This document shows, in pieces, positions 26,360 through 36,812 of a DNA stretch of 64,000 bases. Source of the stretch: Mammaliicoccus lentus. GTDB taxonomy: Bacteria > Bacillota > Bacilli > Staphylococcales > Staphylococcaceae. Numbering within the stretch: the stretch's first letter is position 1; each line of letters begins with the position of its first letter. The notes under the pieces are model-generated. The model did no database searches. It saw only the letters and a list, made by a program, of their open reading frames with translations, and was not told the DNA's origin. Location of the stretch: NCBI RefSeq assembly GCF_002902755.1, contig NZ_PPRS01000073.1, positions 36,589-100,588 on the forward strand. Reading direction: 5' to 3'. The translations under genes and the position numbers were made by a program.

Positions 26360-29300
26360 ATGAAAAGCAATCAAGAATCATTAGACTTATTATATAAATT
26401 GAAAAAAGAAATCGAAAAATCTTCGAACATTTCATTGATTAAGCAAATTAATGAAATGATAAAAAAAGTTTATAACAAACAATATACTGTAAGTTTTGTC
26501 GGCCACTTTTCTGCAGGTAAATCAACATTAATAAACAATGTCATTGGACAGAATATTTTACCGAGTTCACCAGTACCGACGACAAGTAACACTGCACAAT
26601 TAATATCATCTAATCAAAATAGCATTTCGGTAAATTTAAATGATAATCAATATACAGTCGTACAAGAACAAGAAGACGTAAAGAAGTTAAATACTGAGGA
26701 TAGGGAAGTAGAGTCGATAGAAATTGAATTTACGTCTGATAAATTTAATAGAGGATTTACTTTCCAAGATACACCGGGCGTAGACTCAATGAGTGATAAT
26801 CATAGAGAAAGTGCTTTTCAATATTTATTAACATCAAATTACGTATTTTATACTGTCGATTATAATCATGTTCAATCAGACATGAATTTTAACTTTATAA
26901 AGTCATTAAACAAACTTGATATACCAGTCATTCTAGTCGTAAATCAAATTGACAAACATGATGATGAAGAAATTTCATTTGAAATTTATAAAAATCGTGT
27001 GAATAAAGCACTAAAAGATTGGAATTTAAACGTAGAAGAAGTATTTTATGTTTCTAAATTTGAAACTAAATATAACGAGAAAGAAAAGTTTAATCATTTT
27101 ATTCACGAATTAGATAAAAATAGAACAGAACATCAACATTTTATTGAACGCGTGACAAATTATATTAAAAACGATCAACTAGAATATATTAAGAATAATA
27201 TGGAAGACATTCTATCTGAAATCGATTCTACTGAAGAAACTTTTGATGAAGATTACAAAGCTTACAAAGAAAAGTACAACGTACAAAATGAGCATTCACT
27301 TATACAAAATAAAGATGAATTCAGACAAAACTTAAAAGACACGAGAAAAGAAATATTAGATAATGCTTATTTAATGCCTTATGAAATGAGAGAAACAATT
27401 AGAAAATATTTAGAAACAACAGCGAAGGAATATAAGGTTAAATGCTTATTTAATAAAGAAAAGAAAAAAGAAGCCATACAAAATGAAAAATTAGATTTAG
27501 TTAAAGAACAATTAGATTTAAAAATTCATGATGAAATAACTAAAGTATGGATTAAGTCATTAGAAAATTTAAATAAATATATTAATGACTCAAATCTGTT
27601 TGAAAAAATAATTAATCAAAAATATACAATTTCTAAAGAAGCTTTAGCTGAACATGTACAAGAACAACCGAACATTACTAATGACTATGTCTTAATATAT
27701 ACAAAAGGTATTACGGATATCATCACAAGACAAATTCGAAATGAAACGAATAGTATAATAGAAGAAATCGTTCAAAATAGCGAAGTAAAAGTTAATTCAA
27801 ATGAAAATACGGATCAACTAAGCTTATATGAAGAATATATAGAATATAACGAATTATTAACTTCGCTCGTAACAAATAATTTCCAGCATTATTATATACA
27901 CTTAGATGAATCTATAGATAAATTGATTGATCGTACATATGTAAAAATAGAAGACTTAAACATTAACAACAACGAAGCAAAAGTTAAAAAGACATCTGAG
28001 AACATAATTGAACACAAAGAAAGTAACATGGCATTATTGAAAGAAAAAGTTCAAACTTTATCTGATTTACCGATATATCAAAGTGAAGTAACAAATATTA
28101 AAAATCAAATAGAGCGAATGGATGAAAACATAACAAAAATTGCTGTTTTCGGTACATTTAGTGCTGGTAAAAGTAGTTTAATCAATGCTATCTTAAAACG
28201 ACCAATACTATTAAGTTCACCAAATCCAACTACAGCTAGTATTACAGAAATTAGCTATGGTAATACACAAGAAGTGTTGTTTAAGACATATGATCAGTTA
28301 TTAGAAGAAATAAATCATATTACGGAATTCGCTAATCAATCATATGAATCGATAGAATCATTTATTAAAGACAAGAATATTAAAAGTCATCCATCCTTAT
28401 CAAGTAATCACTTAGCATTTTTTGAGGCGATAGAAACAAACTTTTATGAATACGTAGAAGCCTTAAATAATAATAAACCTGTACAATTTGAACTAGAAGA
28501 ACTTGAAAAATTAACAGCTAATGATACACACGCTGCATTTGTTCATAAAATTCATTTAAGATTAGAAGAGGATTGGTTAAAAGATAAAGTTATAATAGAC
28601 TCTCCAGGTTTGAACTCAAACAACCAACGTCATACAAGAGAAACTGAACAAATCATTGCATCTAGTGACCTTATCATTTATGTCAGCTACTATAATCATG
28701 CATTTACAGATAAAGATGGAGAATTTCTATCATATATGCGCGACATGAATAATTTGCAGCAATCTCAAGGTTTAAAATTCGTAATAAACGCGATTGACTT
28801 AGCTGAATCCGAAGAAGATAAAGAAGCTGTTATTTCATATGTAGAATCATCTTTAGATGCATTAAATATTAAACCTGAGTGTTACCCAGTCTCAAGTAAA
28901 AATGCTATTAAAGGATATGACGAATACTTCACAAAATTTATGAACGCGCTTGATCATTTTGTAAAAGTTGAAAGTAAACAAGTTCTACAGTCACAAGTAG
29001 AATCTAGAATTAATCAATTAGAAAATGAACTAGAACAAATGGTTACTACGTATAGACAAGATAAAGATCAATTCGAAAAAAGAAAAGATACTTTACTTAA
29101 ATATAAAAATCAAACAAACTTTAACAATCAAATTGTCGTGAAGTCACATCATCAATTAGATAAAGAAATAGATGACCAACTATATTATCTAAAAGACAGA
29201 CTCATGATTCAGTTAAATGATATCGTGAAAAAACATTTTAATACTTCAACCGTTACAAATGATTTCAAAACTTCATTACAAACGAGCACGAAACAATATA

Positions 29301-29788
29301 TAGATGATATTAACAAAAAGTTAAGTTTGGAAAGTTCATTAATTACTGAAAGACTGAAGAATTTTTATAATAAAACTTTTGATGAATTATTAACACCTAC
29401 AATAGTAGAATTAAATGAAGCATCAATTTTAATTTCTAAATTCAAGCACGAATTTGAAAATAAAGTTTCAGTTCATGCAATCAGTATCCATTTAAATGAT
29501 TTAGCTGATAAAACTGTTCGAACAATATCTAAAAAAGATCTATTAAAAACATCTAAAGCTAAAGAGATTCAAAAAGGGATTCTAAATGATACAATGGAAT
29601 TAATTGATTCTCCAATAGTAACTTTTGATGATGAAATTAAACAAAATTTAAACGGTTATGATGAACAAGCAGAACAATACATTGAAGAATACAATATAGA
29701 AACAAATAAACTTATCGATTCTTACTTATCTATTAATATTAATAATGATTTAATAGAAAGAATTGAAAAAATCTTAAAAGAAATATAG
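26360..29788 (+). CDS. dynA: Dynamin-like GTPase with two fused GTPase modules (DynA/YpbR)
   Basis: A 1142-residue bacterial dynamin. The first GTPase has GHFSAGKSTLIN (48-59), switch DTPGVDSMSD and NQIDKHD; a second one has GTFSAGKSSLIN near residue 595, DSPGLNSNNQRHT and a later VINAID segment. Long helical stalk regions follow each. This duplicated layout is that of B. subtilis DynA (YpbR), which tethers and fuses membranes and helps protect against membrane damage and phage. S. aureus has a related gene next to a ypcP homologue, as here. Ribosome site AAGGGG. ypcP follows after 11 bp. Confidence 0.92.
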   Translation: MKSNQESLDLLYKLKKEIEKSSNISLIKQINEMIKKVYNKQYTVSFVGHFSAGKSTLINNVIGQNILPSSPVPTTSNTAQLISSNQNSISVNLNDNQYTVVQEQEDVKKLNTEDREVESIEIEFTSDKFNRGFTFQDTPGVDSMSDNHRESAFQYLLTSNYVFYTVDYNHVQSDMNFNFIKSLNKLDIPVILVVNQIDKHDDEEISFEIYKNRVNKALKDWNLNVEEVFYVSKFETKYNEKEKFNHFIHELDKNRTEHQHFIERVTNYIKNDQLEYIKNNMEDILSEIDSTEETFDEDYKAYKEKYNVQNEHSLIQNKDEFRQNLKDTRKEILDNAYLMPYEMRETIRKYLETTAKEYKVKCLFNKEKKKEAIQNEKLDLVKEQLDLKIHDEITKVWIKSLENLNKYINDSNLFEKIINQKYTISKEALAEHVQEQPNITNDYVLIYTKGITDIITRQIRNETNSIIEEIVQNSEVKVNSNENTDQLSLYEEYIEYNELLTSLVTNNFQHYYIHLDESIDKLIDRTYVKIEDLNINNNEAKVKKTSENIIEHKESNMALLKEKVQTLSDLPIYQSEVTNIKNQIERMDENITKIAVFGTFSAGKSSLINAILKRPILLSSPNPTTASITEISYGNTQEVLFKTYDQLLEEINHITEFANQSYESIESFIKDKNIKSHPSLSSNHLAFFEAIETNFYEYVEALNNNKPVQFELEELEKLTANDTHAAFVHKIHLRLEEDWLKDKVIIDSPGLNSNNQRHTRETEQIIASSDLIIYVSYYNHAFTDKDGEFLSYMRDMNNLQQSQGLKFVINAIDLAESEEDKEAVISYVESSLDALNIKPECYPVSSKNAIKGYDEYFTKFMNALDHFVKVESKQVLQSQVESRINQLENELEQMVTTYRQDKDQFEKRKDTLLKYKNQTNFNNQIVVKSHHQLDKEIDDQLYYLKDRLMIQLNDIVKKHFNTSTVTNDFKTSLQTSTKQYIDDINKKLSLESSLITERLKNFYNKTFDELLTPTIVELNEASILISKFKHEFENKVSVHAISIHLNDLADKTVRTISKKDLLKTSKAKEIQKGILNDTMELIDSPIVTFDDEIKQNLNGYDEQAEQYIEEYNIETNKLIDSYLSININNDLIERIEKILKEI

Positions 29789-29799
29789 AGGCGAAATAA

Positions 29800-30684
29800 A
29801 TGGCAAATAGAATTTTATTAATAGATGGAATGGCTTTATTATTTAGACACTTTTATGCGACGAGTGTACACAAACAATTTATGAGAGATTCAGCTGGTAC
29901 ACCAACAAATGCAATTCAAGGATTTGTAAGACACGCATTTACAGCTGTTAACGACATAAAACCTACCCATGTGGCAATATGTTGGGATATGGGTTCAAAA
30001 ACATTTAGAAATGATATGTTTGAAGCATACAAATCAAATCGTGTTGCACCACCAGAAGAAATGGTACCTCAATTTGATAAAGCTAAAGATATAGCTTCAA
30101 AATTAGGTTTCTGTAACTTAGGCATTACTAATTACGAAGCAGATGATGTAATTGGTACTATTAGTAAAAAAGCACAAGCAAAGGGACATGAAACATATAT
30201 CGTGAGCGGTGACAGAGATTTATTACAATGTATAGATACTGATGTACATGTATGGTTAACTAAAAAAGGATTTAACCTATATAATAAATATGATTTAACC
30301 AGATTTAGAGAAGAATACGGTTTAGAGCCATGGCAATTAGTAGATGTAAAAGCATTTATGGGTGATACAGCAGATGGTTATCCAGGTGTTAAAGGAATAG
30401 GCGAGAAAACTGCTATTAAATTAATACAAGAACATCAATCCGTAGAAAATGTTATGGCTAATCTAGAAACATTAACACCAGGCCAACAAAATAAAATTAC
30501 AACTTATCAAGCTGACTTAGAAATGTCTAAACGTTTAGCAGCAATTCATACAAATGTACCACTTGAAACAGAAGAATTATTGGCAAAAATGGAATACAAT
30601 CATCATATAGAAAATTCAATTACTATTTGTAATGAACATGAATTATTCGTTTCAAGTAAATACTTGATGAGTAATTTTTCATAA
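29800..30684 (+). CDS. ypcP: 5'-3' exonuclease (YpcP/FEN family)
   Basis: A 294-residue structure-specific 5' nuclease related to the N-terminal domain of DNA polymerase I. Metal-binding acidic motifs are visible: LLIDGMALL at the start, NYEADDVIGT near 112, VSGDRDLLQ near 138 and MGDTADGYPGVKGIGEKTA near 187 (also the helix-hairpin-helix region). It removes RNA primers or flaps and can back up PolA. It lies downstream of dynA and probably is cotranscribed. A repeat element with terminator-like hairpins follows. Confidence 0.93.
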   Translation: MANRILLIDGMALLFRHFYATSVHKQFMRDSAGTPTNAIQGFVRHAFTAVNDIKPTHVAICWDMGSKTFRNDMFEAYKSNRVAPPEEMVPQFDKAKDIASKLGFCNLGITNYEADDVIGTISKKAQAKGHETYIVSGDRDLLQCIDTDVHVWLTKKGFNLYNKYDLTRFREEYGLEPWQLVDVKAFMGDTADGYPGVKGIGEKTAIKLIQEHQSVENVMANLETLTPGQQNKITTYQADLEMSKRLAAIHTNVPLETEELLAKMEYNHHIENSITICNEHELFVSSKYLMSNFS

Positions 30685-30688
30685 TGAC

Positions 30689-30818
30689 AGACGAGACTGG
30701 GACATAAATACATGTCTCAGCCTCTTTAATTATAATGGCAGTAGCTGACTGGATTGAAAAAGCGCTTATATCAAGCTTTTTCCAATCCTAGTCATCCTTG
30801 CCGGGGTGGGATTAATAA
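30689..30818 (-). repeat. Dispersed staphylococcal intergenic repeat (inverted copy)
   Basis: Read on the minus strand: CCCACCCCGGCAAGGATGAC, the core GGATTGGAAAAAGCTTGATA then CAGTCAGCTACTGCC, and the right hairpin GAGGCTGAGACATG / CATGTCCCAGTCTC. On the plus strand the hairpin at its left end (30692-30724) can terminate ypcP. Confidence 0.75.
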
Positions 30819-30835
30819 AGAATCAAGTGTTGATA

Positions 30836-30903
30836 TTGGATTAATGAGGTAGAAAATCCAACTAAACCACGCTTTGTTGGATTAACTAAGCCGTAAATCC
30901 AAA
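30836..30903. repeat. TTGGATTA palindromic repeat fragments
   Basis: Several copies of TTGGATTA and its complement are packed here (TTGGATTAATGAGG, AAAATCCAAC, TTGGATTAACTAAGCC, AAATCCAA), forming potential hairpins. Similar text lies at 6602-6668. The rest of the 30685-31002 gap holds only this, the repeat above and the rnh terminator. Confidence 0.45.
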
Positions 30904-30960
30904 GTAAATTATGATTTAGAAATTACCTTAATAACAACTAATACGATCAATGTAAAAAAC

Positions 30961-31001
30961 GAGTCTGAGACATTTACTCATGTCCCAGACTCGTTTTTTA
31001 A
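30961..31001 (-). terminator. Terminator of the RNase H-like gene
   Basis: Stem GAGTCTGAGACAT / ATGTCCCAGACTC flanked by A5 on one side and T6 on the other; usable in both directions. It equals the right hairpin of the dispersed repeat without the core. Confidence 0.75.
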
Positions 31002-31002
31002 T

Positions 31003-31404
31003 TTATTTAGATTTTTTCAAATGCTTTCTTAAAGCAGTTTGAGCAAGTTGGTTCGCTTCCTTATTCTTAGCACGTGGAATCCATTTTACGAATACTAAAT
31101 CAAATTTTGTTTCTAATTTTTTAAAAGCTTCAAAATACGGTTTAAACAAAGCGTTTTTAGTAAATCTCTTATTTAAACTATCTTCGATCAACTTAGAATC
31201 TGTATACACTAATGCTGTCTTTACATCTAATTCATGAGCTTTCTCTAAAGACTTTATAAAAGCTACCCATTCAGCACTATGGTTATCTAATGATCCGATG
31301 TACTCCGTAAAGTGATATCTTTCATTATCAATAATGATGACAGAAGCACAAGTACTTTCTCCAGGATTACCTTTAGTAGCAGCATCAAAATATATTTGTG
31401 GCAT
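31003..31404 (-). CDS. RNase H-like protein (YpdQ type)
   Basis: A 133-residue RNase HI-fold protein. Candidate catalytic residues are the D in YFDAATKGNPG, the E in SAEWVAF and the D in YTDSKL; the fourth acidic position may be E in KNKEANQLA. It resembles B. subtilis YpdQ, which also lies near ypcP and ypdP. RNase HI-like YpdQ proteins have been reported to lack normal RNase H activity in B. subtilis, so the activity here is uncertain. I chose ATG 31404, which follows AAAGAG; a TTG at 31422 is weaker. Confidence 0.85.
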   Translation of the reverse strand: MPQIYFDAATKGNPGESTCASVIIIDNERYHFTEYIGSLDNHSAEWVAFIKSLEKAHELDVKTALVYTDSKLIEDSLNKRFTKNALFKPYFEAFKKLETKFDLVFVKWIPRAKNKEANQLAQTALRKHLKKSK

Positions 31405-31852
31405 GATATTCAACTCTTTCAATTTAAATGTTCAATATTTTAAACTTACACGAACACCGGTCATACTTCAAACAAAACAAAGATTTATAATTAGTCTCCA
31501 ACAAAAATAAAATTACATTTTCAAAACAAAAGTTTTTTACATTTTTGTGAATTTAAATAAATAAAACATAGATTTTTATAAAAATAGTATTTACATACAA
31601 AAATAAGGTGGTATACTAATTTGGTGCAAATTACAATTAGTTCCATTTCTTATTGGACGGAACTTGAAATAATTTTTTATTCTATGATTAAATAATTGAA
31701 TTTGCATAAAATGATTGTGCACTTGACTCATATTAATGATTCAATTAAATAAAATGTACATCTTGTGATTAATATCAAAACTGAATAGTAAAAATGAATC
31801 GCCTTATGAGTTAAGTTGCTCTCCAAAAATAAAAATATAAAGGAGTTTACTG
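31405..31852. promoter_or_regulatory. Long regulatory region upstream of the surface-protein gene
   Basis: A 448-bp AT-rich stretch with no credible gene. A promoter-like pair TTTACA (31590-31595) and TATACT (31612-31617, 16-bp spacer) would give an untranslated leader of about 230 nt. A second candidate is TTGACT (31723-31728) with TAAATA 17 bp downstream. A hairpin can form from AGTTCCATTT and GGACGGAACTTG near 31638-31670. Staphylococcal surface-protein genes often have long regulated leaders, but no specific regulator is identified. Confidence 0.45.
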
Positions 31853-34800
31853 ATGGATAAGCAACGGCGATTACAGAAGTTTAGTATTAGAAAGTATACT
31901 GTTGGAGCGTGCTCGATATTGGTCGGGACTCTCATATTCCTAAGCTCTCCAACAAACCATGCTTTTGCATCTGAAAATAATGTAGATGCTACTAAACTTG
32001 AAGTAACAGAAAAAGAGAAAGAAAATGAAGTAACAAAAGCTGAAAAGGTAATGTGACAATTACACCTACGAGTGCGATACCTGCAGGTGAAATCACGGCT
32101 ACAGCGACAGATACAGCTGTTCGTCCAAATACTTCTTTACCTTCTACTCCGAAGGTAGCGACAAGACTTACAGACGCAGAAAGATTTAACCCAACTGGTA
32201 AAAATCAATCAGTTGAGTTAAAGGGTACACCAAACGCTGAACAGTCTATCAATACAACTGGCTTGCCTACTGGTACCCGCTACGAGTATACAGCAGCAGT
32301 AGATACAAGAACGACTGGTGATAAAAATGCGACAGTTCGTGTAACTTACCCAGATGGTAGTCATGATGACGTACCAGTTGTTGTAGAAGTTGAGGATAAT
32401 ACACCTCCAGTCGGTCCAAATCTTAACTATCAAAGAAGCGAGAAAGGTGTAGCAATCGGACCAATTACACTTCCAAAAGCGGCAGATAATAGTGGTGATA
32501 TTGATCCAACAAGCGTAACTGGCTTACCGGCAGGTTTAACGTACAATAGTCAAACTAGACAAATTACAGGTACGCCAACTGCTGAAGGTAACAATAAAGT
32601 TATAGTTACTTATAGAGACCCAAGTGGTAATAGTATTACTAAAGCTTTTCAATACGAGGTAGTAGATACAACAGCACCACCTAAACCTGTTATTCAAACG
32701 GATTTAACAGAAAAAGCTGGTACAACGACACCGATTAGTGTAACTGCAGAGCCTAACTCTAGAGTTCAAATTTTTGATAAAGATGGTAATAAGCTTGGTG
32801 AAGGCACGGCAAACGCTCAAGGTAATGTCACAATTACACCTACTAGAGCGATACCAGCAGGTAGTGTAACAGCGAAAGCGACGGATGCATCTAACAATAC
32901 GTCATTAGCATCTGATATAGTGAATGCTACTGTACGACGTACAGACGCAGATAGACTTAATCCAACTGGTAAAAAACAAACAGTTGAGTTAAAAGCGACA
33001 CCTAACGCTGAACAATCGATTAATACAACTGGCTTACCGAGTGGCACGCGTTACGCGTACACAACACCTGTTGATACAACAACGACTGGTGATAAAAATG
33101 CGACTGTTCGTGTAACTTATCCAGATGGTAGTCATGATGATGTCGCTGTAGTGGTGGCAGTAAATGACACAATGCGTCCAACAGCACCAGATATTCAAGA
33201 AAAGAGAAGTGAAAAAGGTTCACCAATTCAAGCATTCACACTTCCAAAAGCGACAGACAATAGTGGCGAGATTAATCCAACAAGTGTAACAGGCTTACCG
33301 GCAGGTTTAACGTTTGATAACCAAACAAAACAAATTACAGGTACGCCAACGACTGGTGATAAAAATGCGACTGTTCGTGTAACTTATCCAGATGGTAGCC
33401 ATGATGATGTCGCTGTAGTGGTGGCAGTAAATGACACAATGCGTCCAACAGCACCAGATATTCAAGAAAAGAGAAGTGAAAAAGGTGCACCAATTCAAGC
33501 ATTCACACTTCCAAACGCGACAGATAATAGTGGCGAAATTAATCCAACAAGCGTAACGGGCTTACCGGCAGGTTTAACGTTTGATAACCAAACAAAACAA
33601 ATTACAGGTACGCCAACTGCTGAAGGTAGAAGCACTGTGACGGTTACTTATAGAGATCCAAGTGGTAATAGTGTAACTAAAGAATTCATTTATAAAGTAA
33701 TCGACTCTACACCGCCTGCGAAACCTGTTATCGAAACAGATTTAACAGGTAAAGCTACTAAGAAAGAACCAATTACTGTTAATGCCGAGCCTAATTCTAA
33801 AGTTGAATTATTTGATAACAAAGGTAATAAGATTGGGGAAGGTACGGCTGATGATCAAGGTAATGTCGTGATTACACCGACGAAACCAATACCAGAAGGT
33901 AATGTGACAGCGAAAGCGACAGATACAGCTGAAACACCTAATACTTCTGAAGCTTCTAATCCAAAGAAAGCAACTGATAATACAGCGCCTGCGAAACCTG
34001 TGATTCAAACTGACTTAAGAGGTAAAGCTGGTACAAAAGAACCAGTTACGGTTCAAGCTGAACCGAAATCTAAAGTGGAACTATTCGATAAAGATGGTAA
34101 TAAGATTGGAGAAGGTACGGCGAATGACCAAGGTAATGTCGTGATTACACCGACAAAACCAATACCGTAAGGTAATGTAACAGCGAAGGCAACAGATACA
34201 GCTGAAACACCAAATACTTCGTTACCTTCTGATCCGATAAAAGCAACAGATACTACAGCGCCTGCGAAACCTGTCATTCAAACAGACTTAAGAGGTAAAG
34301 CTGGTACAAAAGAACCAGTTACGGTTCAAGCTGAACCAAAATCTAAAGTTGAATTATTCGATAAAGATGGTAATAAGATTGGAGAAGGTACGGCGAATGA
34401 CCAAGGTAATGTCGTGATTACACCGACAAAACCAATACCAGAAGGTAATGTAACTGCGAAAGCGACAGATAAAGCTGAAACGCCAAATACTTCTGAAGCT
34501 TCTGATCCGATAAAAGCAACAGATACTACACCTCCTGGTAAACCTGTGATCGAAACTGATTTAACTGGTAAAGGTGGTACAAAAGAACCAATAACAGTCA
34601 AAGCTGAACCGGGCACTAAAGTCGAATTATTCGATAAAGATGGTAACAAAATTGGTGAAGGCACAGCTGATAATCAAGGTAATGTCGTGATTACGCCGAC
34701 AAAACCAATACCAGAAGGTAATGTAAGTGCGAAAGCGACAGATAAAGCTGAAACGCCGAATACTTCTGAAGCTTCTAATCCGAAGAAAGCAACAGATACT

Positions 34801-36528
34801 ACAGCGCCTGCGAAACCTGTCATCCAAACGGACTTAACGGGCAAAGCTGGTACAACTGAACCAGTTACAGTTCAAGCTGAACCAAAATCTAAAGTTGAAC
34901 TATTCGATAAAAATGGTAATAAGATTGGTGAAGGTACGGCTGATGATCAAGGTAATGTCGTGATTACGCCGACAAAACCAATACCAGAAGGTAATGTAAG
35001 TGCGAAAGCGACAGATACAGCTGAAACGCCAAATACTTCTGAAGCTTCTGATCCGATAAAAGCAACAGATACTACACCGCCTGGTAAACCTGTGATCGAA
35101 ACTGATTTAACTGGTAAAGGTGGTACAAAAGAACCAATAACAGTCAAAGCTGAACCGGGCACTAAAGTTGAATTATTCGATAAAGACGGTAACAAAATTG
35201 GTGAAGGTACGGCTGATGATCAAGGTAATGTTGTGATTACACCGACAAAACCTTTACCTGAAGGTGAAATAACAGCAAAAGCAACAGATAAAGCTGAAAC
35301 ACCGAATACTTCGTTACCTTCTGATCCAGTTGTAGTAACAAATCCTAAGGATACTGACAATGATGGTATTCCAGATGACCAAGACCCAGACATCGATGGT
35401 GATGGTGTGAACAACAAAGACGAAGGAGCTGCAGGTACTGATCCTACAAACCCTGATTCTGATGGTAACGGAACACCTGATGGCGACGAAGACGCTGATA
35501 AAGATGGTATTCCGAATAAAGATGAGTCTGATTCGAATGGTACAACTGTTACGGATAAAGACAAAGATGGTAAACCTGATATCACAACGCCAAAAGACAC
35601 AGATGGTGATGGTACACCTGATAACCAAGATCCAGACATCGACGGTGATGGTGTGAATAATAAAGATGAGGAAGCTGCAGGCACTGATCCAACAAATCCT
35701 GATTCTGATGGAAATGGTACACCTGATGGCGACGAAGACGCTGATAAAGATGGTATTCCGAATAAAGATGAGTCTGATCCAAACGGCACAACTGTTACAG
35801 ATAAAGACAACGATGGTAAACCTGATATCACAACGCCAGCTAAAGATTCTAACAACAACGGTACTGATAAACCAAATACTGATGGAAACGACAAACCAGG
35901 TAAAGATGATGGTACTGATAAGCCAAATACTGGTGGAAACGACAAACCAGGTAAAGATGATGGTTCTGACAAACCAAATACTGGTGGAGACGATAAACCA
36001 GGTAAAGATGATGGTACTGATAAACCAAACACTGGTGGAGACGATAAACCAGGTAAAGACAATGGCTCTAACAAGCCAAGTACTGGTGGAGACGACAAAC
36101 CAGGTAAAGACGATGGTTCTAACAAGCCAAGCACTGGTGCAGATGACAAACCTGGTAAAGACAATACTACTAAACCAGCTGGAAAAGATGGCAATAAAGC
36201 AGATGATAACGGTATGACTAACAGTAATAACAACAGTAACAGCAAAGTAAATACTGACGATAAAGCTGATAGTTCAATGCACGAAAAACACAATTCTTCA
36301 ATGAAACAACAAGGTACTACAAGTTCTAATGGTCAAAATGCAACTAGCAATATGAATAGTAAAGATCAACCATCTAAATCTGATTCAAATAAAGACCATA
36401 AAGGTGCAAAAGTATTACCAAACACTGGTGAAGAAGAAAGCAAACAAGCTGGTTTATTAGGTATCACTTCATTATTTGGTGGCCTAGCATTATTATTCAG
36501 ACGTAAAAAATCTGAAGATAAAGAATAA
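31853..36528 (+). pseudogene. Large LPXTG-anchored surface protein with Ig-like and calcium-binding repeats; broken by a frameshift and a stop
   Basis: Cell-wall-anchored protein of about 1,550 codons. It begins with a YSIRK-type signal (KFSIRKYTVGACSILVGTLIF) and a cleavage region near HAFASE. A frameshift near 32047-32052 follows (one more A would join the frames). Then come Rib-like (TGDKNATVRVTYPDGSHDD) and putative-Ig (LPAGLTFDNQTKQITGTPT) modules, five to six approximately 85-residue Big_6-like repeats (KVELFDKDGNKIGEGTADDQ), thrombospondin type 3-like DxDxDG repeats, a KPGKDDG wall-spanning repeat, LPNTG, a membrane helix and RRKK. A second lesion is TAA at 34168-34170 where sister repeats read CCA GAA. 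No ligand-binding A domain lies between signal and repeats, so it was probably deleted. Confidence 0.85.
33083..33613 (+). repeat. Near-identical tandem duplication inside the surface-protein gene
   Basis: A unit of about 267 bp starting at ACGACTGGTGATAAAAATGC occurs at 33083 and again at 33350, covering a Rib-like module plus an Ig-like module with very few differences. In the first unit the Ig module runs directly into the next Rib module mid-domain (TGTPT joined to TGDKN), which looks like unequal recombination. Confidence 0.8.
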
Positions 36529-36572
36529 TATTCTCGATGATTTAAGTAAGTTTATTGCTTGAATTTATAAGA

Positions 36573-36748
36573 GAAGGGAGTGTAACAGAAATCTCATTTT
36601 GTTAAAAAGATTTCGTGGGCCCGCTCCTCCGGCAAGGGTGGCTAGGATTGAAAAAAGCTTACTATAAGCATATTTTCAATCCAGTCAGCCACTGCCTATA
36701 TAAAGAAACAGCCTGAGACATTTATATATGTCCCAGGCTGTTTCCTTA
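36573..36748 (+). repeat. Dispersed staphylococcal intergenic repeat (full copy)
   Basis: The left hairpin uses GAGTGTAACAGAAATC and GATTTCGTGGGCCCGCTCC. The core is GGATTGAAAAAAGCTTAC then CAGTCAGCCACTGCC. The right hairpin AGCCTGAGACAT / ATGTCCCAGGCT ends in TTTCC. It follows the surface-protein stop and can terminate its transcript. Confidence 0.75.
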
Positions 36749-36759
36749 TTTCAATAAAA

Positions 36760-36796
36760 AATCGCTAACCCTTATAAGTATTAGCGATTTTAATTT
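36760..36796. terminator. Bidirectional terminator between surface-protein gene and ypdP
   Basis: Stem AAATCGCTAA / TTAGCGATTT around a TA-rich loop, with A6 before and T4 after. It serves the convergent minus-strand transporter gene and backs up the plus-strand repeat. Confidence 0.75.
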
Positions 36797-36812
36797 ACTT
36801 CTATTTATAATG

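Noticed and set aside
35220..36293. Long minus-strand open frame of about 357 codons opposite the surface-protein repeats
   Set aside because: It is the complement of Asp/Gly/Lys/Pro-rich repeats and gives a low-complexity Ser/Leu/Pro/Gly product with no start signal. It is a shadow of the repeats.
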